Assembly: GCA_026874595.1 (NCBI GenBank)
Contig: CM049318.1
Span: 20,189,456 to 20,253,455, forward strand
Direction of reading: 5' to 3'
Source: Sipunculus nudus
Lineage: Eukaryota > Annelida > Sipuncula > Golfingiida > Sipunculidae
Length of the DNA: 64,000 bases
A program made the translations under genes and the position numbers. The notes beneath the pieces were generated by a model that was not told where the DNA came from, did not search any database, and saw only the letters and a program-made list of their open reading frames with translations. The first letter of the stretch is position 1, and every line of letters begins with the position of its first letter. This document shows, one piece after another, positions 10,490 to 22,001 of this stretch.

Positions 10490-11869
10490 TAAGAAAATGC
10501 TTAAAAAGGGGCCTATAAATATATGTAATGAAATAATATACAAAAAAAACTTTACATGATTCTTTGAAAACATTTTTGTACCAAAAACAAAATAATATAA
10601 ATGATAGGAAGACATGAGTATAATTCATTAAAGTTGAAATTGTTTCACAGTGAAGGGAATCACGCAAAGGCGGAGTGGGTTCGACGTGGTACATGGTATT
10701 TACACAGTCTGCCATTAATTTTTGGTAATTATATTTGTATCGTATTCTGTATATATGCGGTTGTTTCATGGCGCACCTAATTTTCATCAAGCTATTTCTT
10801 AAATATATTTAACCAATAAACCTTATTTCTTCTTAGAACTCAGCCAGCCTCACAAACAGAATGACAGATGTTATTCGTTAACATCAAAGGCACGTAATTA
10901 GGCCCTTTTCATAATGGTTTGAAAGAAATGTCTGAACATTTGGCTAGACCGGTCAGACTGGACACATTTGTTTATGATGGGCTTTGCCTGGTTGCCTGAC
11001 TTAAGGTGTATGATTACATATAGTAAACACAGTTGAATTTCATGTTAAATAGAAATATTGCCAAAACAATGGTGAGGTTCACTGCCGAACAATGTTTAGC
11101 AATATAAATATAAGTAAAGGAAAATTGTATATGCTTTTACGATTTAATATAATATGATATAATATGACACTCTTCTAAAATATAATTTCTCTATGGATTT
11201 TCTGATGACGTTAATAAATATTATATATGAAGTGATCCAAAACTAATAGTTCTTTTATTCTCTTTGAGAATATTTATAATGATCTGTCATTATTTGGTTA
11301 TCTCGAAATAATGAACATCGTGTATCTTACTCTTGAAACCAGTCTAATGTGTTTTAGCATAAACTTTGAATTAATGACCATCGAAATATTAAACTGCATG
11401 CACATTATAATATATATTATTATGCCTTTATTTTGGAAAAATAATGTTATATTCGTTAAAACAATCAAAATATATGTCACAAATAAGTTCGCTATATAAA
11501 AAGATGACAGGTATTCACAATATCATTCATTGTTAGATCTTATAGTTACAGTTGGCATCAAGTCTTATTATAATCAAATCATGGAATAAGATATAACTGA
11601 TTTTTTACATTAGCCTCATTTTGTTCCTAGTTCTACATGACGTACAAAACACCACAATTGGTGGAATTGATCATAAAAGAAAAAGCAACTTATATGGCCC
11701 GGTAATACAGTATAGTATTAATATTGTATACCATTTCTTATTTAGCATGATTTATTAGAAGGGTATGGAAATGGAAGATTATTGTTCTTTAAATCAATGT
11801 AGAATTATAACATTGATTTATTGATATTTATATTTTCAAATTAACAGGCTATAATCAATATTATTACAC
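10490..11869. other. AT-rich intergenic, no gene seen
   Basis: Many stop codons in all frames and no repeat structure. Overlapping short ORFs on both strands (for example 11298-11499) are low-complexity AT artefacts. Confidence 0.4.
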
Positions 11870-11905
11870 CGACGTATTATATATGTATAATTTTATTAAA
11901 TGATA

Positions 11906-11937
<32 letters not shown>

Positions 11938-12309
11938 TGTCATTTTATAAATATATATATAAATTTAATTGTATTAAATTTTGAATAATGATATTTTTTT
12001 ATTATATATATATATACATACACAGATGAACATGTACATATACATGTTTTATTATTTTGATATATCTATTGTGGAATTAACAGGTTTTGTGCTTTTGTGT
12101 ATAGAGATATATATGTATATATACATATTTATATATATATATATAATTATAAATATATATTTATATATATACATATATGTAAATATATATATATAATATC
12201 ATATTTATACATAATATATATACACATATATATACACAAATAAACATGTACACATGCTTGCTCTAATTATTTTGATATATATATTTTGGAATAATCAGTT
12301 TCTGTGCTG

Positions 12310-12360
<51 letters not shown>

Positions 12361-12440
12361 ATATATACAAATATATACATGTACATGTAAAGATATACAT
12401 AATATTATATATATATATATATATTATATTTGGTTAAAAC
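11870..12440. repeat. AT-rich low-complexity block with TA microsatellites
   Basis: About 570 bp made almost only of TATA/ATAT/ACATATA words. It includes a long pure TA run at 12313-12358 and shorter ones at about 11912, 12120-12200 and 12400. ACATGTACATATA-type motifs recur. Confidence 0.9.
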
Positions 12441-12763
12441 TTATACAAGTATGAAATAAGTATAATGAAGAAGTCATGCCTTGTCTTATCTTACCCGAAA
12501 AACTGTGTCATATGGAAGCATTGCCCACTGAACTGACTGTGACACAGCCGCCAAGTGATATCAAGGAGCTTATGATATACAGGCCTCTTGAAGGCTGTCT
12601 ATGTTAATGGTGTCATGAGATACATTTTCCTTAACAGCTGTGGAATGTTTCATTTCAAAGGTGTCAGGTTATATAACATTATTTTACTCAGTCATGATAG
12701 AAAATATGAAAGGCGTAGTGGATAAAGCGATGATTTTCGTTTATTTCCCTAGTAATACAAAAG

Positions 12764-12843
12764 CACGTGGTGTTTGTTTACTCGCCAAACCACAACGAGG
12801 CCAATATGGCCGCCAAACCGTGTTTCCGTGTATTCAGAGGATA
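12764..12843 (+). repeat. Second copy of the 9825-9920 repeat
   Basis: AGCACGTGGTGTTTGTTTACTCGCC, then a block ending CCAAACCGTGTTTCCGTGTA, matches the reverse complement of 9825-9920. Confidence 0.6.
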
Positions 12844-13044
12844 GTTTGAGATTATTTTTGGTTAGATTGATTCCCCTGCTGAAATTATGCATACTATGAG
12901 TAGAGAGCAAGTCTAATTTTCACATAGGACATAGACTAGTTCCCAGCTTACAAAATTGCCTTAAAAACATACAATCAGCCTAAATTTAGCATCTAGAATA
13001 ATTGAGTTAGGGTAGATGGTAATTTCCTCACGAGACTTATGAAA

Positions 13045-13345
13045 CATATATATCTTGCAAACTCAAGTTGTGTTTCCTTTGTCGGCTTATGTAATAATAT
13101 TCAAACGTCAGTATGTGTACGTGTGTGTGTGTGTGTGGGGGGGGGGGGGGGGTCTGGTAGCCTTTCACCGGTATATATGCACGTACATACAGTTGTTATG
13201 TTCATGCTGACTGCATGGCTTACGTAAACAAATATATTTTGAAAACTCCGCTTGTCACCTTTTTGGCTTTTGTAATAATATTCAAATGTCAAATGGGCGG
13301 GGGGGGGACAGGTGAATATATATATATATATATATATGTGTGCGT
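13045..13345. repeat. Diverged ~185-bp tandem duplication with G-tracts
   Basis: CTTATGTAATAATATTCAAACGTC (about 13085) recurs as CTTTTGTAATAATATTCAAATGTC (about 13267). The first copy runs into (GT)n and G16 at 13137-13152, the second into G7-8. An AT run closes it at about 13317-13337. Confidence 0.7.
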
Positions 13346-13712
13346 TAAATTTTAACCAAAACCAACACATGCTTAATATTAATTAATCATGTCATGTTTT
13401 TTTTCGATTAATTTATTAGTCAAATCAAAGATGAGAAAGTATTATAAACAACATTATTTCATATTACATAAAATATTTGATTTATCATATAATAAATAGG
13501 CTAAAATATATTACAATACAACTTGTTGTATATTCTTCGAAAGGTATACGTGTTTAAAATAATCTTTGTTTAATATCATGAGGTGGCTGAAATGGCGTTT
13601 TGCGATGTTTGAAATTATTGTCATTAACAGATCTTTTATGTTATCCATAAGTAAATAAAATATTTTTTTAATGATAAGAGATCTTTTATACAATCTGCCT
13701 ATACTTGGGAAG

Positions 13713-14117
13713 CAGGGGCGGACTGGGAAGAAAATACGGCCCTGGAAATTTGAATGAAAGCGGCCCATGACAGTTTAAATGAGACTAAACACATAAACTG
13801 CATAATTATTTTTTTTTTATGCACGACTTAAATTACATGACTCAACATTTCTCATCTTCTTGCATTTAGCATTCATTAGTCTCATAAATCTGATCTTAAC
13901 AAAGACCCTTCTTTGAGAATGCATAACTTACAGAGTCTGCGTCAAGATTTTGCAGTATATCCTTCTCAACTGCCATCAACATGAAAGCATTTAGGTTTTC
14001 TGAGCAAAGTGTGCTCCTCAATCTGTTCTTAATGAACTTCAGAGTTGAGAAACTTCTCTCACATGCATCCTGTGTTGTTGACAGAATTAACAGATAGTTG
14101 TAAATAAACTAAAGGCA
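13713..14117 (-). pseudogene. hAT transposase C-terminal remnant with one element end
   Basis: On the - strand, 14117-13896 reads YNYLLILSTTQDACERSFST, then KFIKNRLRS and NAFMLMAVEKDILQ, ending at a TAA (13898-13896). This is the hAT dimerisation region with the conserved C-E-R-S-F-S block. The nearby + strand sequence CAGGGGCGGACTGG starting at 13713 is a typical hAT terminal repeat and marks the 3' end of this element, with TTGGGAAG (13705-13712) as candidate target-site flank. Upstream of the domain the frame hits a TAG and no transposase core is left; the other end is not found. It belongs to a different hAT family from the one at 4224-5664. Confidence 0.8.
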
Positions 14118-14159
14118 CCATGGTCAAAATTATTAATTCCATTGTTTTCAATGAACATT

Positions 14160-14192
14160 GAACAATTTTTTTTTTTGGGGGGGGGGGGGGGT
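14160..14192. repeat. T11G14-type homopolymer junction
   Basis: A run of T directly followed by a run of about 14 to 16 G. Confidence 0.95.
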
Positions 14193-14389
14193 TAGAATTG
14201 AAAAATCAAGCATTATCAATGAATTTGTTTATCTTGAATATGCAAATATTACGTTTAAATTTTAGTTCATTTTTCACAGTTGGATTCGATACCTTTAATA
14301 ATACTGTTATCACACACCTGTCGTATTCTTTCGCTCTTTGGTAAATAAAAAAAGATTACTTAATAATGCAAGTATAGTCTAAGTCACAT

Positions 14390-15000
14390 TCAAGGCCGAG
14401 CTCCAGTGGATTTTTAAAATCGGCAAAGCAGCGAGCTCCTCGCCCATTTTTAAAAATCCGTCGTGGATCCGTCGATTTTTATAGATCGTGGTCACATAAG
14501 TATGGAGGCCCGGCCGAGTCCAAAGATCTTTCATTGACCTGAAATGTGAATTGGCCCGACAGGCCGTCGTTGGAAGAACGCCTGAACCTCCTCCGAACTC
14601 GTCCGGCGCTCTTTAACTCCTCCGAGACTCTTCAGTGGTCTTCCTAAATGTCAGCCGAGCATCGCAAAATAATCTTTGCATCGTTGGGATCATCTGAGCC
14701 CCGCTGGACAAGTAGGACTTTTTTTACCCAACAAAAAACGAGCGGACTTTGGACGACCCCGAAAATTGACCAGCGATGCACTCTAGAGTCCCCGACGGCC
14801 TGCTGCCGAGCAAAACTTTCCAGCGAGTCTTCGTCGCAATTTAACTCCGCGCTAAAGAGCGACAAGCTCCCTCAATGAGCTGTAAAAATACTGACGAGTC
14901 TCGTCCGAATAAACAATGTCCGGCCGAAGCTTGTCCAAAAAGTCCACTTTTGCCAGAAAACTGGAAGGGGCTCGTTAACGTGATCTGACTGGGGATTGTA
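14390..15000. other. GC/CpG-richer block, no recognised gene
   Basis: Compositionally distinct from the AT-rich surroundings, with many CCG/CGA words and short inverted words such as GGATTTTTAAAAATCC-like near 14410-14460. An open 76-codon frame (14648-14878) and its antisense shadow have no family features. It may be an unrecognised mobile element. Confidence 0.35.
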
Positions 15001-15493
15001 TAAGCTGTTTCAATATGCATAAAAAATTAAGAACCCCTTGGTATGATATACCATGCAGAGGCCCTTTCTGGCTCAATTTGGCCTTGGGCTAGTGATGAAT
15101 TCACACTCAAATTACCACCAAAGCATTAAAAAAATGTTTATACGAGACCAAGCTTGGAGCATGTCTGATATATAAATTGGCCTTTTCCAACAGAGGCCCA
15201 GACGAAGTTGCAAAGGACACTCGAATATAAGGCAATCACAGTTTGTAACAACCACCTACAGTTACATGTTTTTTCTGTTTGTCAACATGGGCGCATGCAT
15301 CTTGTTTACAAACATCATTAACAGCTTGTAAGAACAGAGGCATTGCATGTAAGAACCATTCTTAGCAGGAATTATTTCAGTTCAATAATAAGTACGCACA
15401 GTAGGCCGGCCAGAAATCACATGAATTCTACAGACTAGGCAGGTGAATGGGTGACTTTAAAGTTGCTCATTCACCTACCTTTTAAAAGAAAAA

Positions 15494-15769
15494 ATGTATG
15501 TGGTATCTGGCTTCCTCAGTGTATATATTATTGATCCAATTATAATTTTGGTTGTGCAAAGTTCTTATGAAGCCTTCATGAAGGATGAAGAACTTGTTTA
15601 TCAACAACATGTTTGTAAAAAAGCAATGTTGACAAACGGAAAAAACATCTTACCTAAGGTGATAGATGGCATACATGCGGAGATTGAATGGTCACTTACT
15701 GCTAACTTGCCGCCAGATGCCCTAGTTGAATTTGTTTTGATTAATTTGGCGGGCCCAAATCTATTATAA
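15494..15769 (+). CDS. Unrecognised 91-codon ORF
   Basis: Starts at an ATG and runs 91 codons. The first 24 residues are hydrophobic (MYVVSGFLSVYIIDPIIILV) and could be a signal anchor. The remainder is mixed-charge with two Cys-free helical-looking stretches. I recognise no family, see no splice sites that extend it, and there is no homologous ORF elsewhere in the window. It may be chance or a decayed element ORF. Confidence 0.2.
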   Translation: MYVVSGFLSVYIIDPIIILVVQSSYEAFMKDEELVYQQHVCKKAMLTNGKNILPKVIDGIHAEIEWSLTANLPPDALVEFVLINLAGPNLL

Positions 15770-15904
15770 ACATGTTGATATTAACAAAAAAAGCAGTCCG
15801 TGTGTGGTGATATCCACGTTTTGTGGCCTATTTTTATAAAAGCTCTGAGAAATAACCTTTAGTTTCTAAAGGTCAGATAGATGATTGGGCCCCTTTAACT
15901 TGAT

Positions 15905-16075
15905 CATCACGTGGTATTGTACTTGGGAGTCCCCCGATCCTCCGGTTATTCCCCATTTCTAGAGACTGCCGCAGCCGCCCATCCGAGACATGAAGAGTGT
16001 CACGCGCGCATTATAATATTTAGTTATTAGGCCTATAACTATTTGAACAATCCATGTAAAATAAATAAAGTTTAA
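15905..16075 (+). repeat. Dispersed repeat, copy shared with 48945-49095
   Basis: CAATCCATGTAAAATAAATA (about 16048) is identical to about 49070. The preceding CCTCCGGTTATTCC to ATCCGAGACATG block resembles TCCGGTTTCCTCCACC to ATCCGAGCCATG at 48988-49035. The shared 3' end with AATAAA suggests a short retroposon. Confidence 0.5.
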
Positions 16076-16134
16076 AACTATTTATTCATCATATGTTCAA
16101 TAGCTTTAGAAAATCAAGCAAAACCCTATTATAT

Positions 16135-16474
16135 AATGCCAAAAAAGCGGTAAGGTTCTCAGGGACCGCGCGCGCGTCAATTTTAAACCCCCGCATCAAA
16201 CATTTTTATTTTGATTTTCAATAGAAACTTACCAATTTTAAGCTCCAGCCGCTCGGACATTTCTTTCAAGAAGATAAAGTAATGCGATTTTGATAAGATT
16301 TCCTTTGAAATGTAAGACTGTTACCTGTTTAGCAAAACAATACTGTTATCATCATGCTGTTTCCCTCAGGATGTGACATTTTATCGAAACATACAAAAAA
16401 ATGTTTAAAAAAAATCGCCCTTGCGCACTGATTTCTGAAAAAAGTGCCTGAGAACCAGACATTTTTAGCCTAAG
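16135..16474 (-). mobile_element. MITE copy 2 (TIR with GGTTCTCAGG)
   Basis: 340-bp element bounded by ATGCCAAAAAAGCGGTAAGG/TTCTCAGGGACC at the left and the inverted GTGCCTGAGAACC...TTTTTAGCC at the right. It aligns end to end with copy 1 (3005-3302) in reverse orientation and preserves both terminal repeats better. It carries GCGCGCGCG near one end and no ORF. Confidence 0.78.
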
Positions 16475-17950
16475 GGACGTAATTTTATTTAAATTTATAT
16501 AAAAGAGATTTATTTTATGTATAAATGCACTTAGCCCTTTATTCTTAAAATAAATGTTAGGTATGAAATTATATTTTAATTATAAGATTTAAACAGACAC
16601 CGTCCTTATATAATATCAGTATTGAAACTCGTTCAACCAAAACAAGCTTTTATACCGTTTACCATCAAATACGTTCTGTCCAAAAATGATTTTTTTGTTG
16701 CGATGATTTTAAATTCGCGGAAGGGATTCGTCGCGAAAATAAAACTTTCATGATTAAGAAGTCCAGTTGTGGAAGGCAAATCGAGAGGTAAAGGTCTTAC
16801 ATTTAATTGATTTTATATAGTAAAAGATAACTGTTATAAATGTTATCTGATCTTCCATTTATCTGCTATTAATGAATAATAATTTCAACTCGTTCGATAT
16901 TCTCTTGGTTCCCCGTCCAATTAAAATTTTGCGCACGTATAATTGGCTATAATTAATTCATATATTTATAAATAGTGTAAAATAAGATACCATTTATTGC
17001 CGATGAGGAGTGTGGCTGTCAAACAACTGACATATGACATAATTAAGAAAATAATACAGTGTAAATTAATAAGTATATAATTGAAAAGTAAAACATTAAT
17101 AATAATACATATATAAGATTATTGAATAAATGCGCTGCACTGGGCATAAACGAGTCCCTTAGCGATTTGTTTTGCACATAATATTGACTGATTCCGTCTT
17201 CAATATTTTCGACATTTGATTGCTTTGTGTATGTTTTGATATGGTGAGATCAAGAAAATAGAATACTCACGGGACAGTGAAAATGGAAATCTCGAAATTT
17301 CCACCACTCGAATATGTAATCAACGACAGTACTTCCAATGATGATGAATCGTTTGCCTGTATGAACTTTTTCTATTTCATATAAAAGTGCGCATTTGGTC
17401 ATTCCGTCAACAGGTTATAGACGGTAGTGCTGCCATCTGTCCGGTATTACACAAACGACCGACCATCATCTTTCCATGATTCACGCTGACACCTAACGGC
17501 TACTACTTTGATTCAACAATTACATGAACAGAAAGTTTGTCTGAACGAATTTACCGGTAGGTACACTTTAAAGTTCATCTAAATTGTGGAACCAACAATT
17601 ATTTTTACTCAGTTATTAAAGCTGTTAATTTTTTATTTTTAGAATATCAATGAAGACATAGCATTTACAACCAGCTGAGATAAGTGATTGGAAAATGTCA
17701 ACACATAACGGAACCAGACATAATCAGACACCACAAACTCCCGAAAGAATTCGCATAAACCAGAAATGTGATACAGCCATCATGATTCAACAACCCAACA
17801 TGGTTTAAAAACTTCATCCCAGGCCACATCCAGAATAAAGCGGCCCCGTCCTAAATACTAAAATAAACAATTCTTTGACTGAGTAAAAGCCGTATGTCAC
17901 AGTGTGATAAAGTCCTTAGAATTAAAAACATATTATGCGCTTCAGATTGC
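16475..17950. other. Intergenic, no gene seen
   Basis: No ORF above 60 codons with features, and no repeat structure found. Confidence 0.35.
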
Positions 17951-18474
17951 CACTAAATTATGTTAGATTGTTCCCATTACCAGATTGAAGACCAGAGGCC
18001 ATTTTAATCGGACACAACACCTTTATTTCATATATTTAGTTCCTAACGGTATATTTTATAAAAGTGACGTAGTCAGTATGGACATTATGAATCATCTGGT
18101 TAGCTGTCCGTTACTGTGGCAAATTTGGTCACTTTTAGAAAAAAGAATACGCTACTTCAGCGAGAATATATCTATAGATATATGGTCGCATTCATTACAT
18201 GTAATTCTTTGTGGCGTCATTTCAAGAGAGATACCCATGTTCATTCATTAAGCGTGTCCCGAATCTTCCATTGATTTCGTAAACACATACACGGTATTTC
18301 TTATCTTTCTCTATATACATGTACACGCCATAATGCAGCATTAACCACAGGGTGTTTTGATAATTAGACGGCATTGGTTGGTAGACCAAGTAAAATCTCA
18401 ATAATCATGGATTCGTGAGGGTAAAAAGTGTAGGTGTATCAAGCTATTTATAAACTCTAACTGTCAACACATTG

Positions 18475-18600
18475 CCGTACGTGGACTTGGATGTGGCAAT
18501 GCATCTTCGATCTAGAAAGACCATAAAAACTTTAAAATGATATTAAAGTTGTTCCAATTTTTCACATTTTGTTAATATCCACTTTTTATCAAGCAATTAA
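18475..18600 (+). repeat. Block present three times (here, 32925-33060, 35350-35490)
   Basis: All three carry GTTCCAATTTTTCACATTTT (one with CAAATTTT) followed by GTTAATATCCAC and a TTTTTATC or TTTTGATGTAGCAA tail. The first and third lie at equivalent places upstream of lectins A and B; the second is an extra copy. Confidence 0.8.
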
Positions 18601-19449
18601 ACGATTGCTCCTTAAAAGTTATTAAAGCTCAGTTAAAGTTATAACTACTTCGTTTAACCTTTAATACATCGTTTAATTTATCATCGCTCCGTTTAAATTA
18701 TTATGTTTTACTGTTTAAGCTATACCCGTTCTGTTTAAGGCATTACAGATCTGTTTAAATTATTACCTTAATAACTTATTATTAAGACGATGTGTATCGG
18801 GCGATGATCGATCGAGGTAGTGGAACGCTCGTAGAACGATGTGGAAAGTTTTCCTGTTTCATTGAAATTTTAAAATAAAATAGGAATCAGAATCATTGTG
18901 TTTGCAATTAATTTCCTTGGGTTTTGACAGATCTATCCCTTGAGTATATACAAGCTGTTAGTTAACATGGTACATGCGCCAATGTTGACAAACGGAAAAA
19001 GCGTGTCACTGAAGAAAGTTGTTTGCATATGGGTGGAATTTGTTCATAGCGTTTGTAACATGTAATCTGCGTTTTCTGTTCTTCATTTATTAATTGTTCA
19101 AAGGGATTGTCTATAGTCAATAGACGTCAGAAATTGGAAAAGCCCCTTTAAAGAAAACCAGAATTATAAATTCCTTTTTGCCAAAGAGTATAACTTGTCA
19201 CATCAATGTCGGTATCATGTAGGTCCTATTTCATTACATGAACTTCGGGTGAATGACTGATCGGTAATTAGGATAAATACACAGATTTTGCTTTCTTTAG
19301 CCTTGCACATAAGACCATATAATTCCCGGATGTATACTCGATTCTGTAGCTTTAAATAATTTAAAATCCTTGAAATGACAATTAAATCATACCTGAAAAA
19401 TAATGACAGGCTTCATTGTATAGATGTTGCATACTGACGTGCAAGATCA

Positions 19450-19505
19450 TTTCCGACTAAGATATCAAAACAGACGAAGAGTATAAACGTCAAAACTGTC
19501 TGAGG
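19450..19505 (+). promoter_or_regulatory. Conserved upstream block, lectin A
   Basis: TTTCCGACTAAGATATCAAA then ACAG, and ACGTCAAAACTGTCTGAGGG. Equivalent blocks occur 425 bp upstream of the lectin B start (35711-35766) and 344 bp upstream of lectin C (49565-49619). Conservation in the diverged copy C suggests a promoter or 5' UTR exon. Function is inferred. Confidence 0.45.
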
Positions 19506-19877
19506 GTCCGTTTAGAGTTTTTAGTTCGTCTGTGTCACCATTTAAGGTTAGTCACAGAAACTGAGGTAGTCAAGGATGTATTATAGGGAACTGCTTTGTT
19601 TCTACCGTGACAGTTAGCACGTGGCTGAAAACATGACTGCACGGGGCTGTTACAGTTAAAGATAGCCCGTGGCACCATGACTTGTATTTAACAACAGTTT
19701 TACCACTCATTGGAGAAAAAAGTATATGTGCATAATATTAATGCTGAAATCAGGGTGAATAAACAAATTTGTAAAGGTAACAGCAATGTACATTATAACT
19801 GCGCAAGAGCACGGTAAAATCATGCTTTTTACTTGTGTTAAAGTCTCTACCATGTCCTTTTAGCACACCAAAGGAGA

Positions 19878-19941
19878 ATGGGGCTTCTGTATGCGATTTT
19901 CCTTATACTGATGTCCATAGAGCTGATGGAACAATTACCAT
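19878..19941 (+). pseudogene. Lectin A exon 1 (signal peptide)
   Basis: ATG in GGAGAATGG context; MGLLYAIFLILMSIELM is a hydrophobic signal core. 64 nt, phase 1, donor CCAT/GTAAGT. Confidence 0.85.
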
Positions 19942-20282
19942 GTAAGTTACATTGTATTCATGATCATCGTGTTCTCTGTAATTTTTACACTTTGCTTTAG
20001 TAACGTCAAATTTGTCAGGCATTTGGTACAAATTCACTGTTGCGAAGTTCACTCGGAAAACGGATAATTTAGTAACACACTATGGCACTGTCCTAGATGC
20101 TTCCTGGAACGTCTTTACAAATATATAAACGAGTTATATTTTGTAGAGGATTAGATGCCATACCATCAAAAAACCGGATGTGACCCTTAACCCATTACAG
20201 CGTACATAACGGAATATGTTTTCATGTATGAATACAAGAATATCCCTGACGTATCATGTTATTACTTTATACTAAAAAAATA

Positions 20283-20440
20283 CAGTAAAATCTAAAAACT
20301 ACGACCTACCATTTACATTTTCGAGGGAGTCGTCTGAGCTTTGTCTGAAAATATTGGTAAGGAGGGATTGAAACCTTATAAAGTAGGCTTTTTATTAGGC
20401 CGTCACTTAAATGAGGTAGTCGTTGGGAAAGATTTTACTG
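20283..20440 (+). mobile_element. Small TA-flanked MITE in lectin A intron 1
   Basis: 158 bp bounded by CAGTAAAATCT and inverted AGATTTTACTG-like ends with TA on both sides (TIR CAGTAAAATC). The homologous element at 36543-36712 sits at the same place in lectin B. The CAGT(G/A)AAA ends with TA target fit pogo/Tc1-mariner-type MITEs. Confidence 0.75.
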
Positions 20441-20501
20441 TACATTATTTTAAATATCAATTCAGACACTGGTTAGTCTTCAACTATGTATCCATTTGTA
20501 G

Positions 20502-20711
20502 ACCCCACGTTATATGAAGGTGTAAATAGACAGAACTCTGAGCAAGAAAATGGATCAACGATCTGGATACAATGCCGTGCGTACTGCGGTGATCTTGGTT
20601 CTGGACAGCATTTTACTGCACAGGTCAAGGTCACCCACAAAAAAGTCTTTACAGACAGAGCCACAGACCCTGATGACCGCAAATCATTGATCACCGGTCA
20701 GCGAAACTGCA
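20502..20711 (+). pseudogene. Lectin A exon 2 (N-terminal Cys module)
   Basis: Acceptor CCATTTGTAG. Encodes YEGVNRQNSEQENGST then IQCRAYCG and the terminal RNC. Length 210 nt equals copy B. The donor position reads GTTCTA, a non-consensus site. Confidence 0.82.
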
Positions 20712-20729
20712 GTTCTAGGTGACCTGAAT

Positions 20730-21265
20730 CATTTAACAAACCCGAACTTTGCTTCAGCCAGCCGCTCTCACTTATATGTAATTAATAATGTATAAGGCAA
20801 TGAACTTATAAGTGAACTGTATGTCACCTTAATCGCATATTTATGCAATAAATAATCATAAGCAGATCAGCTGTTAGCAAATAATTAAGATACCGTTGGT
20901 AATGTAAACAGTGAACCACATGGCAAGCATGAAATTTCCATAACGACCCTATGGACGACCCTCTTAACTGAACACGTGGTCCGCAACAGTACCCCTGTCC
21001 GCATGTTTTTCGGATTTTTTTACGTATATACAAGAAGGCACTATAAAAAGTTGTAGGCCAAAGGTTGCAGGAGCAATTCGACCGACTGCCAAGAGAATAA
21101 CAATGTCTTACATTGAACTGAATTCGTATGAAACAATCTAAAATTTGGCCAAACACCTCACCGGAGAACAAAGATATAGCGATTCAAGCCGATGAAGTCA
21201 GTCAATGCGACCATACGCGAACGACCTTTGTGACTTTATTGTGACGTCACTACTTTCCTTTTAAA
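20730..21265. repeat. Transposed block, copy in lectin A intron 2
   Basis: About 450 bp here (for example GCATGTTTTTCGG, AAGGTTGCAGGAGCAATTC, CTTTGTGAC...GACGTCA) matches 39480-39945, which lies in intron 3 of lectin B, not intron 2. Copy B lacks it after exon 2. It is therefore a mobile or transposed block rather than collinear duplicated intron. Confidence 0.65.
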
Positions 21266-21269
21266 CAGT

Positions 21270-22001
21270 TATTACAACCATAGGTATAGAAAACCTATGC
21301 ATAATTTGCCAAGCATAAGAGCTGTTGTGGCTATGTAAATTGAACCAAAATCAATACTCGTGGCCTATCACAATGTATTGTTAACATTTGGTCCGTTGGA
21401 TTTGCAGTAGAGATAAAATTATTCATGAAATAGAACCAAGAGCGGCTCGCTGAAGCAAGGCATCTTGTTACAATAGAGATACGTCTGGTAGGAAGATGTA
21501 TTGTTTAGCTATCTTAATTTAGTATTATGTTTTTCAACAAGGTAGTCAACCAAATCGCAAATCCACATAATTTCAAGTGTATAACAAACGGGTATCGCTT
21601 ATAGCAGTTTATCTGAATAAAATATTTTGGAAACAATTACTATGGTTAACCTTTTTTGAACGGTTTGAATAATAGAAACTCAATGACCCCTGAACTAAAT
21701 ACCGAATTGGCATCTGAGATGATGTATATAACAAGAAAAAATTTCGTCCATAATTTGGTAACCTCCAGAGACCTGTTGCAATAACATTATACCGGACTTA
21801 ACTACAATTGTTACACTTGTGATACTATAATAGTTACTAAAGTGACGCTCAGATGCCACTAGGTTTAAGTCACCTAAATGACCTAATTCACCTTATTGCA
21901 ACACACACCAGTTGCGTTAAGAGTTCCGGTCCATATATGTGGTGAAACTGCTCATTAATATTTGTAGTAAGGTTGGATATCAAGCATGATAAATCGGTTA
22001 A
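21270..22001 (+). repeat. Duplicated intron 2 segment (matches 37080-37745)
   Basis: Collinear with lectin B intron 2, for example TTTGCAGTAGAGATAAAATT and GAAACTGCTCATTAATATTTG. It ends at the TTAA where the piggyBac-like element begins. Confidence 0.85.

Larger units (their letters stand above)
17985..19860 (+). repeat. Upstream part of segmental duplication (copy A)
   Basis: Long stretches align with 33590-36130. For example GACGTAGTCAGTATGGACAT and CTACTTCAGCGAGAA match 33609-33705, and CACCATAACGCAGCATTAACC-like DNA matches 35105-35125. It is therefore the duplicated 5' flank of lectin A, not an independent gene; ORFs here (17985-18251) are not conserved in the other copy. Confidence 0.8.

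Noticed and set aside
14644-14878. Paired 73-76 codon ORFs on both strands
   Set aside because: Mirror ORFs in a GC-richer stretch without motifs or conservation.
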